Shown one piece after another: positions 1-9,500 of a DNA stretch of 64,000 nt. Positions within the stretch are counted from its first letter, which is position 1; each line of letters begins with the position of its first letter. The stretch spans positions 186,001-250,000 of the forward strand of contig NZ_JABBGC010000003.1 in assembly GCF_012927205.1 (NCBI RefSeq), given 5' to 3'. Origin of the DNA: Chitinophaga fulva (GTDB lineage: Bacteria > Bacteroidota > Bacteroidia > Chitinophagales > Chitinophagaceae). A program made the position numbers and the translations under genes. Below the pieces are notes generated by a model. That model searched no databases. It was not told the origin of the DNA and saw nothing but the letters and a program-made list of their open reading frames with translations.

Positions 1-651
1 AACCGCGAAGCACGGTTTTATGTAAATGTGACCTTCAATGGTTCCACTATCCCCGTTGTTCCCGAAGCGGGTCAGACAAGGGTAGAGTTTTTCTTCACCG
101 GCAACTCCGGTAAAAACGGCGCTCCCCGCGACTGGCCATCCACCGGTTACACCGCCCGTAAGAACATCCACCCCAACAACGATTTCAGAACAGGCCGGAA
201 TTTCACCCGTCCGGCAATGATGATACGCCTCGCTGAAATTTATCTTAACTACGCAGAAGCGCTGAATGAATACACGCCCGGTCACGCAGACATTCTCAAA
301 TACCTCAACAAAATCCGCAACAGAGGCGGCCTCCCCGATCTGTTGCCCGGGCTATCACAGGACGAAATGCGGGCACAGATACGCCTTGAACGCCGCATTG
401 AACTGATGTTTGAAGGGCATCGTTACTGGGATGTCCGTCGCTGGAAAGTAGCCGACAGTCCCGATCAACATCAGGGCGGCGCCTTCCATGGCATGAACAT
501 CGAAAAAGGCAGTTCGCTGTCCGACCCGGAGTTTCATAAAAGAGTGACTTCGTTTACAAGGGCAGCGTGGCAGAATAAGTTTTATTTCTATCCCGTACCG
601 CAGAGTGAGATAGACAGGAATAAGAAGCTGGTGCAGTTCCCGGGGTATTGA
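1..651 (+). CDS. SusD/RagB-family nutrient-uptake lipoprotein, C-terminal part (5' end outside window)
   Basis: The reading frame is already open at base 1 (NREARFYVNVTFNG), so this is the last 216 codons of a longer gene. SusD-family proteins are outer-membrane lipoproteins that capture oligosaccharides or other nutrients and pass them to a SusC TonB-dependent channel. The visible part has the family's C-terminal signatures: RPAMMIRLAEIYLNYAEALN, then YLNKIRNRGGLP, then RLERRIELMFEGHRYWDVRRW, and a closing FYFYPVPQSEIDRN segment. The partner SusC gene and the signal peptide would lie upstream, outside the window. The substrate cannot be inferred from this fragment. Confidence 0.95.
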   Translation, partial: NREARFYVNVTFNGSTIPVVPEAGQTRVEFFFTGNSGKNGAPRDWPSTGYTARKNIHPNNDFRTGRNFTRPAMMIRLAEIYLNYAEALNEYTPGHADILKYLNKIRNRGGLPDLLPGLSQDEMRAQIRLERRIELMFEGHRYWDVRRWKVADSPDQHQGGAFHGMNIEKGSSLSDPEFHKRVTSFTRAAWQNKFYFYPVPQSEIDRNKKLVQFPGY

Positions 652-664
652 GGGAAGGTTTTTT

Positions 665-690
665 AAGGCCCGCGTAAAGCGGGCCTTTTT
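665..690 (+). terminator. Rho-independent terminator after the SusD gene
   Basis: A 9-bp perfect stem (AAGGCCCGC / GCGGGCCTT) with loop GTAAA is followed by a run of T on the plus strand. It lies 14 bases after the SusD stop codon. Confidence 0.85.
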
Positions 691-753
691 AATTCATTCT
701 ACTGCCAACTGTATGCAGTATCAATAAGTAAATTGATATTCATTTTTACTGTC

Positions 754-1866
754 ATGCCAACTCATCCCAATAACATACATTTTGATGCTGACTTTCCTCT
801 AATGGATGGTAAAGTTGGAGCTTGGCAGTTCTATCGATATGCTGATGTCAAAACCATGCTATATGACTATAAAACTTATAGTAATATTTACATGCCCGAA
901 AATGGAATGTTAGGGGCGAATATGAATCAAACAGACCCTCCGCTGCACACAACTCTTAGAGCGATTGTAAGTCCATATTTCAGCAGACAGGCGATCAAAT
1001 CAATTGAACCATTTATTATCGCCCAATGCAATCGGTTGTTAGACTTACTGCCACAAAATGATATTAATTTCGTCCGCGACGTCACATTTCCGTTAAGTGC
1101 TTCAGTTATTGGTCATATTCTTGGCATTCCGGAGCAATTTCATTCAAAGATTGATGAATGGGCTAAAGTCATTGTAACAGCAGGCTATGTCGAGAACGGG
1201 GTATCTATGGCTGCTCAGGCCCAAAAAGAGATGGCAGCACTGTTTGTTGATCTTATGGCTGAGCAGAATAAGTCTACAACCCTTCTCTCAGCGTTATCTG
1301 GTGACCAATCAAATTTACCCGCTCTTACATCTGAGAGTAAACTTGGCAATGCAATGACAATTTTACTCGCCGGTTATGAAACAACCGCCAGTCTTTTAAA
1401 CAATACAATCTATGAACTGGCAAAAGATAATATCCTACAAACTATCATAAGAGGAAATCCCGAAAAGACAGGTCAGGCAATTCTTGAAGTATTGCGTTTA
1501 CGACCCAGCCTTACCAGCATGTATAGAAGAGTGGAAAAGGAAACCACAATATCGGGAGTATTAATACCTACTGGAGATATTGTAAATGGTTGGATAAGTA
1601 TCGCTAATCGCGATGAATCAGTTTTTGTTAATCCCGATTATCTGGACCTATCCCGGCACAATAGCAATCAGGCCTTAAGCTTTGGTTATGGTATTCATCA
1701 TTGCATCGGGGCTATTTTAGCTCAAGCAGAAACCCAAATTTTAACTACACAATTACTAAGCCGCTCAGTAAACGTAACACTTATTGACCAAAAAACTCCT
1801 CCACAAAGTCCTAGTATCATTACCCCTACATTCCTCAACTTGCCAATGAATGTTCAATGGAGATAA
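754..1866 (+). CDS. Cytochrome P450
   Basis: Predicted soluble heme monooxygenase of 370 residues. All core P450 motifs are visible: DPPLHTTLR in the C-helix region (61-69), the I-helix oxygen-activation motif AGYETT (206-211), ExxR at E245/R248, and the heme loop FGYGIHHCIG with the thiolate cysteine at C317. There is no N-terminal membrane anchor, as expected for a bacterial class I enzyme that needs a separate ferredoxin and reductase; none is nearby. I start it at ATG 754; an earlier TTG at 733 is possible. Its last 10 bases overlap the start of the terpene synthase, so the two are probably co-translated and the P450 probably oxidises the terpene product (inference). Base composition is distinctly A+T-rich compared with later genes. 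Confidence 0.93.
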   Translation: MPTHPNNIHFDADFPLMDGKVGAWQFYRYADVKTMLYDYKTYSNIYMPENGMLGANMNQTDPPLHTTLRAIVSPYFSRQAIKSIEPFIIAQCNRLLDLLPQNDINFVRDVTFPLSASVIGHILGIPEQFHSKIDEWAKVIVTAGYVENGVSMAAQAQKEMAALFVDLMAEQNKSTTLLSALSGDQSNLPALTSESKLGNAMTILLAGYETTASLLNNTIYELAKDNILQTIIRGNPEKTGQAILEVLRLRPSLTSMYRRVEKETTISGVLIPTGDIVNGWISIANRDESVFVNPDYLDLSRHNSNQALSFGYGIHHCIGAILAQAETQILTTQLLSRSVNVTLIDQKTPPQSPSIITPTFLNLPMNVQWR

Positions 1867-2837
1867 ACAAGCCTTCAATAAGTTATCCATTTGCGGACGC
1901 AATCAATCCCTATGCAGCATGGCTAGAGGGTGAAACCCGCCGCTGGTTGAGTGGGAATTATCCATCACTACCGGATGACATCAAAGAAAAATACTACCAC
2001 ACTGCCACTGGCTATATCACTGCCAGATTTTTCCCCTTTGTATCACAGGAACGCCTTATTCCACTAGGCAGAAGCAGTCTTTGGGGACTGGCATTTGACG
2101 ACTATTATGAGCATTCCAGACCGAAAGAATATCAATCGTTAAGTAAACGTCTTAGCATGCTGATTTGCGGTGAAGATACTCCTAATAGCAATGAGAATGA
2201 ATTTTTCCATCAAATGTTTGTTATAGCAAATGAGTTCAGACAATTTATGCCTGACTACTGGATGCAACGTTTTGCCAACAGCATGCGTCAATATATACAT
2301 GGAATGGCAGAAGAGTCAATTTTCAAACGGGAGTTAATTTTCCCATCACTTGATGAATATGTAAATATTCGTTGGAAATCCGTAGATGTCCTTCAAATGG
2401 TGGATGGTCTGGAAGTTGCCACAGGAGAGCCACTACCTGACATAATCAGACACCACCCGTATATGGAACAAATCGTACAGCTTACCTGTAGAATAATAGC
2501 ATGGACCAATGATTACTTTTCTGTTGACAAAGAAGAGGGGCTTGATGTTATGAATTTGATTCTTGTGTTGCGGCATGCTGAGTCCCTTAGCATTGAAGAC
2601 GCAACACAGGAAGCTATACAGATTCACAATCAAGACGTCAGAGAGTATTTAGAGCTTTGCGAACATTTACCAAATTTTGGCAGTTACAATAGTACTGTAC
2701 AGAAATTTCTTATATACAACAACTATATGATAGCTGGTCATGCACGTTGGTATACAGCCGACACCAAGCGATACCTGCCAGGAGGTCATCCTATCGACGA
2801 TTTTAAGAACCTTGACCACTCTCATTCAGGAAGATGA
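1857..2837 (+). CDS. Class I terpene synthase (cyclase)
   Basis: Predicted to ionise a prenyl diphosphate (farnesyl or geranylgeranyl diphosphate) and cyclise it. The 326-residue protein has the aspartate-rich metal motif DDYYE (81-85), the NSE-type motif NDYFSVDKE (218-226), a candidate pyrophosphate-sensor Arg172 exactly 46 residues before the NSE motif, and an Arg-Tyr pair near the C-terminus (305-306). Length and motif spacing fit single-domain bacterial sesquiterpene or diterpene cyclases. The start overlaps the P450 by 10 bases, indicating translational coupling. The 3' end overlaps the convergent histidine kinase by 12 bases. The product cannot be read from sequence. No prenyl-diphosphate synthase is nearby, so substrate must come from central metabolism. 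Confidence 0.93.
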   Translation: MEINKPSISYPFADAINPYAAWLEGETRRWLSGNYPSLPDDIKEKYYHTATGYITARFFPFVSQERLIPLGRSSLWGLAFDDYYEHSRPKEYQSLSKRLSMLICGEDTPNSNENEFFHQMFVIANEFRQFMPDYWMQRFANSMRQYIHGMAEESIFKRELIFPSLDEYVNIRWKSVDVLQMVDGLEVATGEPLPDIIRHHPYMEQIVQLTCRIIAWTNDYFSVDKEEGLDVMNLILVLRHAESLSIEDATQEAIQIHNQDVREYLELCEHLPNFGSYNSTVQKFLIYNNYMIAGHARWYTADTKRYLPGGHPIDDFKNLDHSHSGR

Positions 2838-4667
2838 TGAGGGAATATCTTTCATCATTAAAGCAGCCAATAGTGCAGCTTCCATTGCGTTAGCCGTATA
2901 AGGTTTGTACAAAAAATCACTTGCTAGCCTGCGATACTCATTTTCAGATTCCACAAATTCGTCTGCCGTTACAATCAGTACGGGAACTCCTGCTACATTG
3001 GCATTCTTGTTCATCCGAAGAATCTTTAAAGTATCAAGCCCTGACATCCCTGGCATCTTTGCATCTAATAATATAAGGTGCGGTTGTATTTCAGAAACCA
3101 GATCAAGACATTCACCACCTGATTTAGCAACGAAGGAAACGCAGCCCAATTTCTTTACGGCCAACGAAAGAAGCATTCTATTCAGGTGATTATCATCAAC
3201 TACCAATATTTTAGCACCTTGAAGCAGCTGAGAGGCCCCCATGTCTATTTTCATGGAAGGCTTATATTCCTCACACGAAGTCATTGGAAGTGATATTCTA
3301 AAGATGCTCCCTGTCTTGTTCCCACCAGGATTTACCAAAATCTCCCCATTCAGATGTGTTACTGCATTAAGTGCAATATATAAGCCCAAACCGACACCCT
3401 CCCCATCGGTGACATATAATTGAAAAATACGATCAATATCTTCGTCTTTAATACCAGGCCCTTGATCAATTACATCAATTAAAAGATTGGCTCCATCCGT
3501 TTGCAAACGTAATGTTACTCTTCCATTCTCTGGGCTAAATTTAACTGCATTTGACAATAGGTTCTTAACAGCTCGTTCCAAAAGTATGCGACTTGACTTC
3601 AAACACGTTGGCAAACCAGGCTTAGTAAGTAAATCGATTGCCACCCCTCTTTTCCCTGCCGTGTATCTTGGCGTTCTAAGTAGTTCATGACACCACTCAA
3701 TCAAATAGATATTTTCCAGCTCTGTTTCTCCAAACGTACCTGCATCAATCCTCCTCAAGTCAAGTGCATTGCGAATCATCCCATACACATTATTACCAAT
3801 ATCATGTAAAGTCTCTATTGTTGCCACCAAATTATCAAGATCTATAGAAGGACTTAGCAATTTTTCCAAATCCGTTGACTGTACAATTGTTTCAAAGGAG
3901 TCTGAGTGCCCTCGTATCTTATTTATAACAGCGGAACTTAGCCCCTGATGCCGGAAAAGCTCATCCCGAACATCATGACAGAACATTTGAGTAAATCGTC
4001 TGATATTCTCATTAGCTGTTTCCAAATCCTCATTCACTTTCCTTAGTTGTGCTGTTTGTCTGAGGACTTCTTCCTCCAACCCTTTATTTGTCTCATCGAG
4101 TTGCCTGTTAAGTAGTGTCCAATACTTTTTATAGAAATAGATCACACAGAAAATCATCATCAATATTGCGACTGTTCCAAGATCATGAAAAAGAGTGCCC
4201 TTTAATGGCTCTGTTGGGTAAAACCCAAATCGCTGATTAGCTTTTCCTAAAAACAAAAGAATAATTGAAAACAGGCTCCAGGCCAAACTTTGCCAGAGAT
4301 GTGCAAAAATCAACAAGGATACTAAAACCAGAAAAACGGTCAATAATTCCTCTTCGACGATCAAACCTCTACATACTCCAAAATAGAGTATTGCTATATT
4401 GTGAATGACCATAAAGCTGACTCTGGCCACGCCATCCCAGTGTAAATAATTTAATAAAATAAAAACGGAAAACAATATAGCTTCAAGCCAAGCCGCGACA
4501 AGCACACCAACGTCTCCGGTAAATACGAAAATAAATGTCCCCATTGTTGATGCCATTAAGGCTGTCATTAGACTTAAGGTATTTACTACGATTATCCGGC
4601 ATTGGTGTTCTGCGGTGAGTCTTGCTGTGCCAAGGTTAATAATAGAGGGTAAAATTGTTTGGTGCAT
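2826..4667 (-). CDS. Membrane-bound hybrid histidine kinase with C-terminal receiver
   Basis: The 613-residue protein starts with a multi-pass membrane region (about 25-180; roughly five to six hydrophobic segments) with no obvious periplasmic sensor domain. A coiled-coil linker (about 185-225) and a HisKA-like helix with candidate phospho-His231 follow. The ATPase domain has the N box NLLSNAVKF (369-377), G1 DQGPG (401-405) and G2 GVGLGLY (424-430). The C-terminal receiver has the acidic pair 491-492, phospho-acceptor D535 and K588. The H-box reads HDVRDEL rather than the usual HE/DxxT/NP. No response regulator or DNA-binding domain is adjacent, so the output is unknown. It converges on the terpene synthase with a 12-bp overlap and shares its A+T-rich composition. 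Whether it controls the P450/terpene pair is speculation. Confidence 0.9.
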   Translation of the reverse strand: MHQTILPSIINLGTARLTAEHQCRIIVVNTLSLMTALMASTMGTFIFVFTGDVGVLVAAWLEAILFSVFILLNYLHWDGVARVSFMVIHNIAILYFGVCRGLIVEEELLTVFLVLVSLLIFAHLWQSLAWSLFSIILLFLGKANQRFGFYPTEPLKGTLFHDLGTVAILMMIFCVIYFYKKYWTLLNRQLDETNKGLEEEVLRQTAQLRKVNEDLETANENIRRFTQMFCHDVRDELFRHQGLSSAVINKIRGHSDSFETIVQSTDLEKLLSPSIDLDNLVATIETLHDIGNNVYGMIRNALDLRRIDAGTFGETELENIYLIEWCHELLRTPRYTAGKRGVAIDLLTKPGLPTCLKSSRILLERAVKNLLSNAVKFSPENGRVTLRLQTDGANLLIDVIDQGPGIKDEDIDRIFQLYVTDGEGVGLGLYIALNAVTHLNGEILVNPGGNKTGSIFRISLPMTSCEEYKPSMKIDMGASQLLQGAKILVVDDNHLNRMLLSLAVKKLGCVSFVAKSGGECLDLVSEIQPHLILLDAKMPGMSGLDTLKILRMNKNANVAGVPVLIVTADEFVESENEYRRLASDFLYKPYTANAMEAALLAALMMKDIPSSSS

Positions 4668-4842
4668 ATCCGAGGTTTATGGTTAACTCAAAGGTTTCCC
4701 GATGGAATTTGAGGAAAATAGCACCTGTTTTGTAAAAATTTGTTAATAGATTCCAATTTCAATTGTATTAACAAATCTACACGGAAAAAAATAAGGTATG
4801 ACTGAAGTTAAGCAAGATAGACGCAGTATAGTCTGCAACTCT

Positions 4843-4877
4843 ATAATAAAAAGCCCGCCCGGGAGAATCCGGGCGGG
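4843..4877 (-). terminator. Terminator of the TonB receptor/DUF4249 operon
   Basis: A 9-bp perfect G+C-rich stem (CCCGCCCGG / CCGGGCGGG, loop GAGAAT) is followed on the minus strand by TTTTTATTAT. It lies about 65 bases past the DUF4249 stop codon and closes that minus-strand transcript. Confidence 0.85.
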
Positions 4878-4940
4878 TTTCCAATAAAAACGCGTCTCAG
4901 GCGTTCAAAAAAATTCTGAACGAAAGACTGTAGAGCGTCT

Positions 4941-5825
4941 TTAATATTCAACAGTATGGCGATCTATCGACATACCTCCAACGATACCAAGCCCGTGAAG
5001 GATATTGTTGAATACAATTACTTTCTCTGATAGTATATTATCATTTTTTTCTTCTGCCATCATGGAGCTGTACAGGTAGTTGTAACTGTTGTAGGTTAAA
5101 GTAGTCACTTCTATCTCTACGGGCTTCTTAAATCCCTGCCAGCTGGTGGCGATAAAACTAAAGCGGGGGCTGCGACCATCGAAAAGCTGGTCATCTATAA
5201 ATATTTCCTGGCGTTCTTTTTTTCCAAATATTACATCGGACGGATCTGATGACTGGATGGGCAACTGAAGCAGCGCTTTATCTGAACCACCATCATTCCA
5301 GTTAAGATGCTCGTATATTCTGATACGGTAATAATTCCTTTCACCTCCTTTGTCATGTAGTTCAAAGCTCACATTGGCTTTACTCTCTCTTTGATTACCG
5401 GATATTTTTTTCACGCTCATTTCTCCCAGGCTGGCCGTCCGGGGTATAAAATCCTCACCTTCTATCATTGGGAAACCGGGAATTTCAGCCGTAACCCGGT
5501 ATCTTGAACCGGACGTCGCCTTGACAGAAAGTAGATAGTAAGCAAAATCACCTCGTTTAAGCACGACCATATTTCCCATATATACATCATTTTCATACAA
5601 CATCACCTTTGCGTTGTCCAATGTCTGCCAGCCACCCGATGAAACATTCCCCGGTTTTGCATCAATATATTTCGACATCAATATTTGTACAGCGATCAGG
5701 CTATCATTGGTCATCAGCACATTCATGACCGGTTTATTACCCTCGTCCGGGATATTTATCTGTACTTTTTTGCTACAGCTGCAGGCTACCAATGCAAGCA
5801 ACAACAGCATCAGTCTTATTTTCAT
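4941..5825 (-). CDS. DUF4249-family lipoprotein, partner of a TonB-dependent receptor
   Basis: A 294-residue predicted lipoprotein. The N-terminal hydrophobic segment ends in LLLLALVACSCSKK, with a lipobox cysteine at 15 or 17. The body matches DUF4249, a Bacteroidota family usually encoded directly after an STN/carboxypeptidase-like TonB receptor and thought to be its surface accessory. Visible family features are a KPVMNVLMTNDS N-terminus, an immunoglobulin-like middle with RYRVTAEIPGF, and the C-terminal NILHGLGIVGG. The start codon lies only 3 bases after the stop of the upstream receptor gene, so the two form one operon. The ligand is unknown. Confidence 0.88.
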   Translation of the reverse strand: MKIRLMLLLLALVACSCSKKVQINIPDEGNKPVMNVLMTNDSLIAVQILMSKYIDAKPGNVSSGGWQTLDNAKVMLYENDVYMGNMVVLKRGDFAYYLLSVKATSGSRYRVTAEIPGFPMIEGEDFIPRTASLGEMSVKKISGNQRESKANVSFELHDKGGERNYYRIRIYEHLNWNDGGSDKALLQLPIQSSDPSDVIFGKKERQEIFIDDQLFDGRSPRFSFIATSWQGFKKPVEIEVTTLTYNSYNYLYSSMMAEEKNDNILSEKVIVFNNILHGLGIVGGMSIDRHTVEY

Positions 5826-5828
5826 GAT

Positions 5829-8450
5829 TTAAAATTTCAGGTCGTATGAAACACTTGGAAGAATGGGTACCAGGGAAACCGCAGTCAGGTTTACTTTGGG
5901 CTGCAGTCTATCGAAACTGTTCACATAGTAGAAGAATGGATTCGACCGATTGTAGGCATTCAGCAGGCTTACATTCCATGTACGTATCAATCCATTCTTT
6001 TTGTATTTGATAAAACTAACACCGAGGTCCAACCGGTGATATGCCTGTATGCGCGCATTGTTACGTGCGCTCACATAGTCGATTTGACGGGAGGTCCACG
6101 AACTTCCGGTACTGGAAAGGGGGTCCATGATACCCAAATAGGAAGCCAGCGGGATGGTAAACGGAGATGCGCTCTGATAAGTCCAGGAGCCGGACAACTC
6201 AATACCTTTACGCAACTTGTAAACGGCTACCAGGTGGAAGTCATGCCGGCGATCGTATTTATAGGGGAACTCCCGGCCGTAGTTTACCGCCGGGAGCCGG
6301 CGGTTGGCCCATGCGAGCGTATATCCCAGCCAACCGGTCAGTCTGCCGGTTTTCTTTTGCAACAGCAGCTCCATTCCATATGACGTCCCCTCTCCGGCTG
6401 TCACCTGCTGCTCCCAAGTATCGCCTTTAGCGGCTGTCAGATAATTGGCCCCCTCTTTATATTCAATCACATTATGCATGTATTTGTAGTAACCTTCAGC
6501 CGAAAATTCAAACTTTCCTCCAAACAGGTAGTGCGTAACTCCCAGCGCATACTGGTCGGCATCCTGGGGCCTCACCTTGTTTGTGGCAGGTACCCAGAGA
6601 TCAGCCGGAAGTGATATGGAATTATAAGCCAGCAAATGCATGTACTGGGTCATCCGGGAATAGGAAGCCTTCAGGGCCCAGTCACCTGGCAACAGGTAAC
6701 GTGCACTCACGCGGGGTTGCACAGACATATAGAAGCGATTCTGCACTTTAAACCCACTCACATGCAATCCAGCATTCAATTTCAGTTTTTTAGAGATTTC
6801 CCAATCATCTTCCGCATACAGGTTCACCTCTAATGCTCGTATCTTATGGTTATTGTTGGAAGAATCTACCAGTACCTCATTATTTTCGGTTTGCTTTGAC
6901 TGCAGCACTCCCGGCGTAAAAACACGGTACATCAACTGCGCTCCCGCTTTGATGGTATGAGCAGGATTTAGCTGGTAGTCCAAATCTATCCTGCCGCCAA
7001 AGTCCCTGATACCGGAGTTTAATTTTTGGTGATCGGTATATTTGACAGCATCCGAGACCCCTTTCTGGTCAAAGAGTGACTGAAAACGGTAATCACTCCC
7101 TATCAACATCACATTGGAAAACAACTTGGGGGAATACACATGGTTCCATCGGATAGTTCCGGTGTAGTTGCCCCAGTGCACACCGGTATTGGACACATAA
7201 TAGTTCGTGGGGTACCCCCCATTGTAACCTACTTCTGTCGCCAGCTTATCGCGCCCTCCGTAGAAGCTCAGGTACAATTTGTCTTTGTCCGAAAGCTTAT
7301 GATGCAGTTTGGCATTCACATCATAAAAGTTCAATCTGAATTTACCGGGATCACTGATCTCATTTTGATTACTCAGATATATTCCGGCGGCGAGGTCAGG
7401 ATAAGATCTGCGAACAGAGATCACAAAAGTTGTCTTTTCCTTTTTGATGGGCCCTTCCAGCATCGCCTGTGCAGAAAGCAGCCCGACAGAAAAATTTCCG
7501 TGTATCTTATGCATATCGCCATCCTTTGTGGAGATGTCCACCACCGATGACAGCCTGCCGCCGTAGCGGGCAGGGAATGCACCCTTATAGAGGGTCACAT
7601 CTTTCAGTACATTGGTGTTGAAAGTGGAGAATAATCCCATCAGGTGTACAGGATTGTACAAAGGCGCACCGTCGAGCAAAATGAGGTTTTGATCAGGTGT
7701 GCCGCCACGTACCAGCAAAGCGCTGGTAGCTTCGGTGCCTTGTTTAACACCAGGCATCAGCTGGAGGGTTTTGAACAGGTCCGGCTCCCCCAGGAAGCGA
7801 GGCATAGCCTGTACCAGTGCTCCCGATACATTAATGCGGCTCATCTGGGAGGAGGCCACGATATTGTTGGCCCCCGCTCCCCGGATAGTCACTTCCTCCA
7901 ACTGGCTGCTGAGCGTCTTCAGGCGGAAGGAGAAACTCATGGTGTTTTGCATGGTCACGAATGTGTCCAGGCGCTGATACCCGAGGTATGACAGCTGTAT
8001 CCTGACCGTATCATCCGGTAAGGTAAGGCTGTAGAACCCATAGGCATTGGTAACAGTGCCAGCGTCATATTGAGGCGCCACCAACGATACGCCGATCAGT
8101 CTTTCGCCGGAGACGGCATCTTCGACGTATCCACTGAGGGTATGGCGCGTCTTCACAGCAGGACCAATAATGATCTGGCCGCCCCGTCGCTTGAAAGTGA
8201 GTGTTGTTCCTTTCAGCAGATCGGTGAGAATCGTTTCCAGTGGCACCTCTTTAAAGCTGCGTGCCTTAATGGTTATTCCCTGTACTCGTGTATATTCATA
8301 GGATATCTGTACCTTGGTTTGCTGCTCCAGTATTTTCAGTGCACCTTCCAGCGTACTAGCAGGGATACTGATACTGAATCTTGCTTCGTTTTGCTGACCG
8401 GCGGCTGCCAGTCCGCAGACTAAGAACAGAACGGTTAAAAAATGTCGCAT
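5829..8450 (-). CDS. TonB-dependent receptor with STN and carboxypeptidase-like N-terminal domains
   Basis: Outer-membrane active transporter of 873 residues. The start at 8450 (MRHFLTVLFLVCGLAAAG) gives a clean signal peptide; a longer frame reaches 8492. The order is signal peptide, STN domain (about 20-95) for talking to the FecR anti-sigma factor, carboxypeptidase-regulatory-like beta domain (about 100-190, SGYVEDAVSGERLIGVSL), plug (about 200-310, with LLVRGGTPDQNLILLDGAP), then a beta-barrel ending in a terminal phenylalanine (VSYDLKF). With the upstream sigma/FecR pair and the downstream DUF4249 lipoprotein it forms a cell-surface-signalling uptake system: ligand binding signals through STN and FecR to the sigma factor. 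The substrate is not identifiable. Confidence 0.93.
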   Translation of the reverse strand: MRHFLTVLFLVCGLAAAGQQNEARFSISIPASTLEGALKILEQQTKVQISYEYTRVQGITIKARSFKEVPLETILTDLLKGTTLTFKRRGGQIIIGPAVKTRHTLSGYVEDAVSGERLIGVSLVAPQYDAGTVTNAYGFYSLTLPDDTVRIQLSYLGYQRLDTFVTMQNTMSFSFRLKTLSSQLEEVTIRGAGANNIVASSQMSRINVSGALVQAMPRFLGEPDLFKTLQLMPGVKQGTEATSALLVRGGTPDQNLILLDGAPLYNPVHLMGLFSTFNTNVLKDVTLYKGAFPARYGGRLSSVVDISTKDGDMHKIHGNFSVGLLSAQAMLEGPIKKEKTTFVISVRRSYPDLAAGIYLSNQNEISDPGKFRLNFYDVNAKLHHKLSDKDKLYLSFYGGRDKLATEVGYNGGYPTNYYVSNTGVHWGNYTGTIRWNHVYSPKLFSNVMLIGSDYRFQSLFDQKGVSDAVKYTDHQKLNSGIRDFGGRIDLDYQLNPAHTIKAGAQLMYRVFTPGVLQSKQTENNEVLVDSSNNNHKIRALEVNLYAEDDWEISKKLKLNAGLHVSGFKVQNRFYMSVQPRVSARYLLPGDWALKASYSRMTQYMHLLAYNSISLPADLWVPATNKVRPQDADQYALGVTHYLFGGKFEFSAEGYYKYMHNVIEYKEGANYLTAAKGDTWEQQVTAGEGTSYGMELLLQKKTGRLTGWLGYTLAWANRRLPAVNYGREFPYKYDRRHDFHLVAVYKLRKGIELSGSWTYQSASPFTIPLASYLGIMDPLSSTGSSWTSRQIDYVSARNNARIQAYHRLDLGVSFIKYKKNGLIRTWNVSLLNAYNRSNPFFYYVNSFDRLQPKVNLTAVSLVPILPSVSYDLKF

Positions 8451-8528
8451 TCGTTGCTTTTTATAAACATGGTGCTCCCTTGCCGCCTTCAAGACAGCTT
8501 TAAATGGTGGAGCAATACTGCTATTGAA

Positions 8529-9500
8529 TTATTGTTGTATACCGGTAATGGTTACCCGGTCATTACTGAGTGTGTAGGTCATACCACTCAGGTCTTTTAG
8601 CATGTCGAGTGCTTCCGCTAATGGTGTCTTAGCCGCAATCCGCAGGTTGAAACGATATGCCGCCATCATGGCTGTATCATAAGAAACCTGTACCCCGTAA
8701 TGATTTTGGAGGATACGCGCCACCTCTGTAAAAGAAGCGTCCAGCAAGGTCAGGTCGCCATTCCGCCAATCGTCGACAGGACCTTCACCCCGTGTAGCCG
8801 TATGCGTACCCAATTGATATACGATCTGCTGGCCAGCTTCCAGTACACCCAGTACCGCAGCGCTATCTGCTACCTGTACCTTTCCCGAGCGAACGCTCAC
8901 TTGTATGTAACCCACGCCCTGGTAGGCTTTCACACTGAATTCAGTGCCCAGCACCTTCGTCTGTATACCAGCGGGGGTGCTGACGGTGAATGGTTGTGAT
9001 GCACCCGGCGCCACGGAGAAATACGCGAGGCCGTCCAACACCTGTACGTCACGGCTGTTTTTCCCGAACGGTTCTGCATAACGTAGCCTGGAACCGGGCT
9101 CCAGCCACATCGCAGAGCCGTCCGGCAGTTGTACATGAAGAACATTCTTACCCGCCGGAGCAGTCACCTCTGCATAACCTACCGGCTCCGGCTTACCCCG
9201 CAAAATATAAAACAGGTCGCCTACAGCGATTAGCAGCAGTATGGCAGCAGCTATCTGCCAGTAAAGCCTCCGGACCGGCTTCTTTTCCGGCATTACTTCC
9301 GTTGCGCCGATTATCTCAAAGATCCCTGCCTTCATCAGCTCCCGCGTTGCCTTTCGCTCCGCTTCGTCTTCAAATACGCGTCCTTCAGCCGGAAAAGACG
9401 CATACCATCTTTCGAGAATAGCACGCTCCTCCTCGGTACAGATACCCAGTGCATGCTTTTCAAGCAATCGATCGATGAGTGATTTATCAGGGTGACTCAT
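8529..9500 (-). CDS. FecR-family anti-sigma factor
   Basis: A 323-residue single-pass inner-membrane regulator. A cytoplasmic N-terminal region with a WYASFP segment is followed by one transmembrane helix (about residues 79-101, RLYWQIAAAILLLIAVGDLF). The periplasmic FecR domain has VQLPDGSAMWLEPGS and a DVQVLDGLAYFSV segment. The DUF4974 C-terminal domain (ASFTEVARILQNHYGVQVSY) normally contacts the STN domain of the receptor. The first in-frame ATG is at 9500; upstream in-frame codons include only a TTG at 9521. The gene sits between the ECF sigma gene and the STN receptor on the same strand, so it should control the sigma factor in response to receptor occupancy. Confidence 0.93.
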   Translation of the reverse strand: MSHPDKSLIDRLLEKHALGICTEEERAILERWYASFPAEGRVFEDEAERKATRELMKAGIFEIIGATEVMPEKKPVRRLYWQIAAAILLLIAVGDLFYILRGKPEPVGYAEVTAPAGKNVLHVQLPDGSAMWLEPGSRLRYAEPFGKNSRDVQVLDGLAYFSVAPGASQPFTVSTPAGIQTKVLGTEFSVKAYQGVGYIQVSVRSGKVQVADSAAVLGVLEAGQQIVYQLGTHTATRGEGPVDDWRNGDLTLLDASFTEVARILQNHYGVQVSYDTAMMAAYRFNLRIAAKTPLAEALDMLKDLSGMTYTLSNDRVTITGIQQ

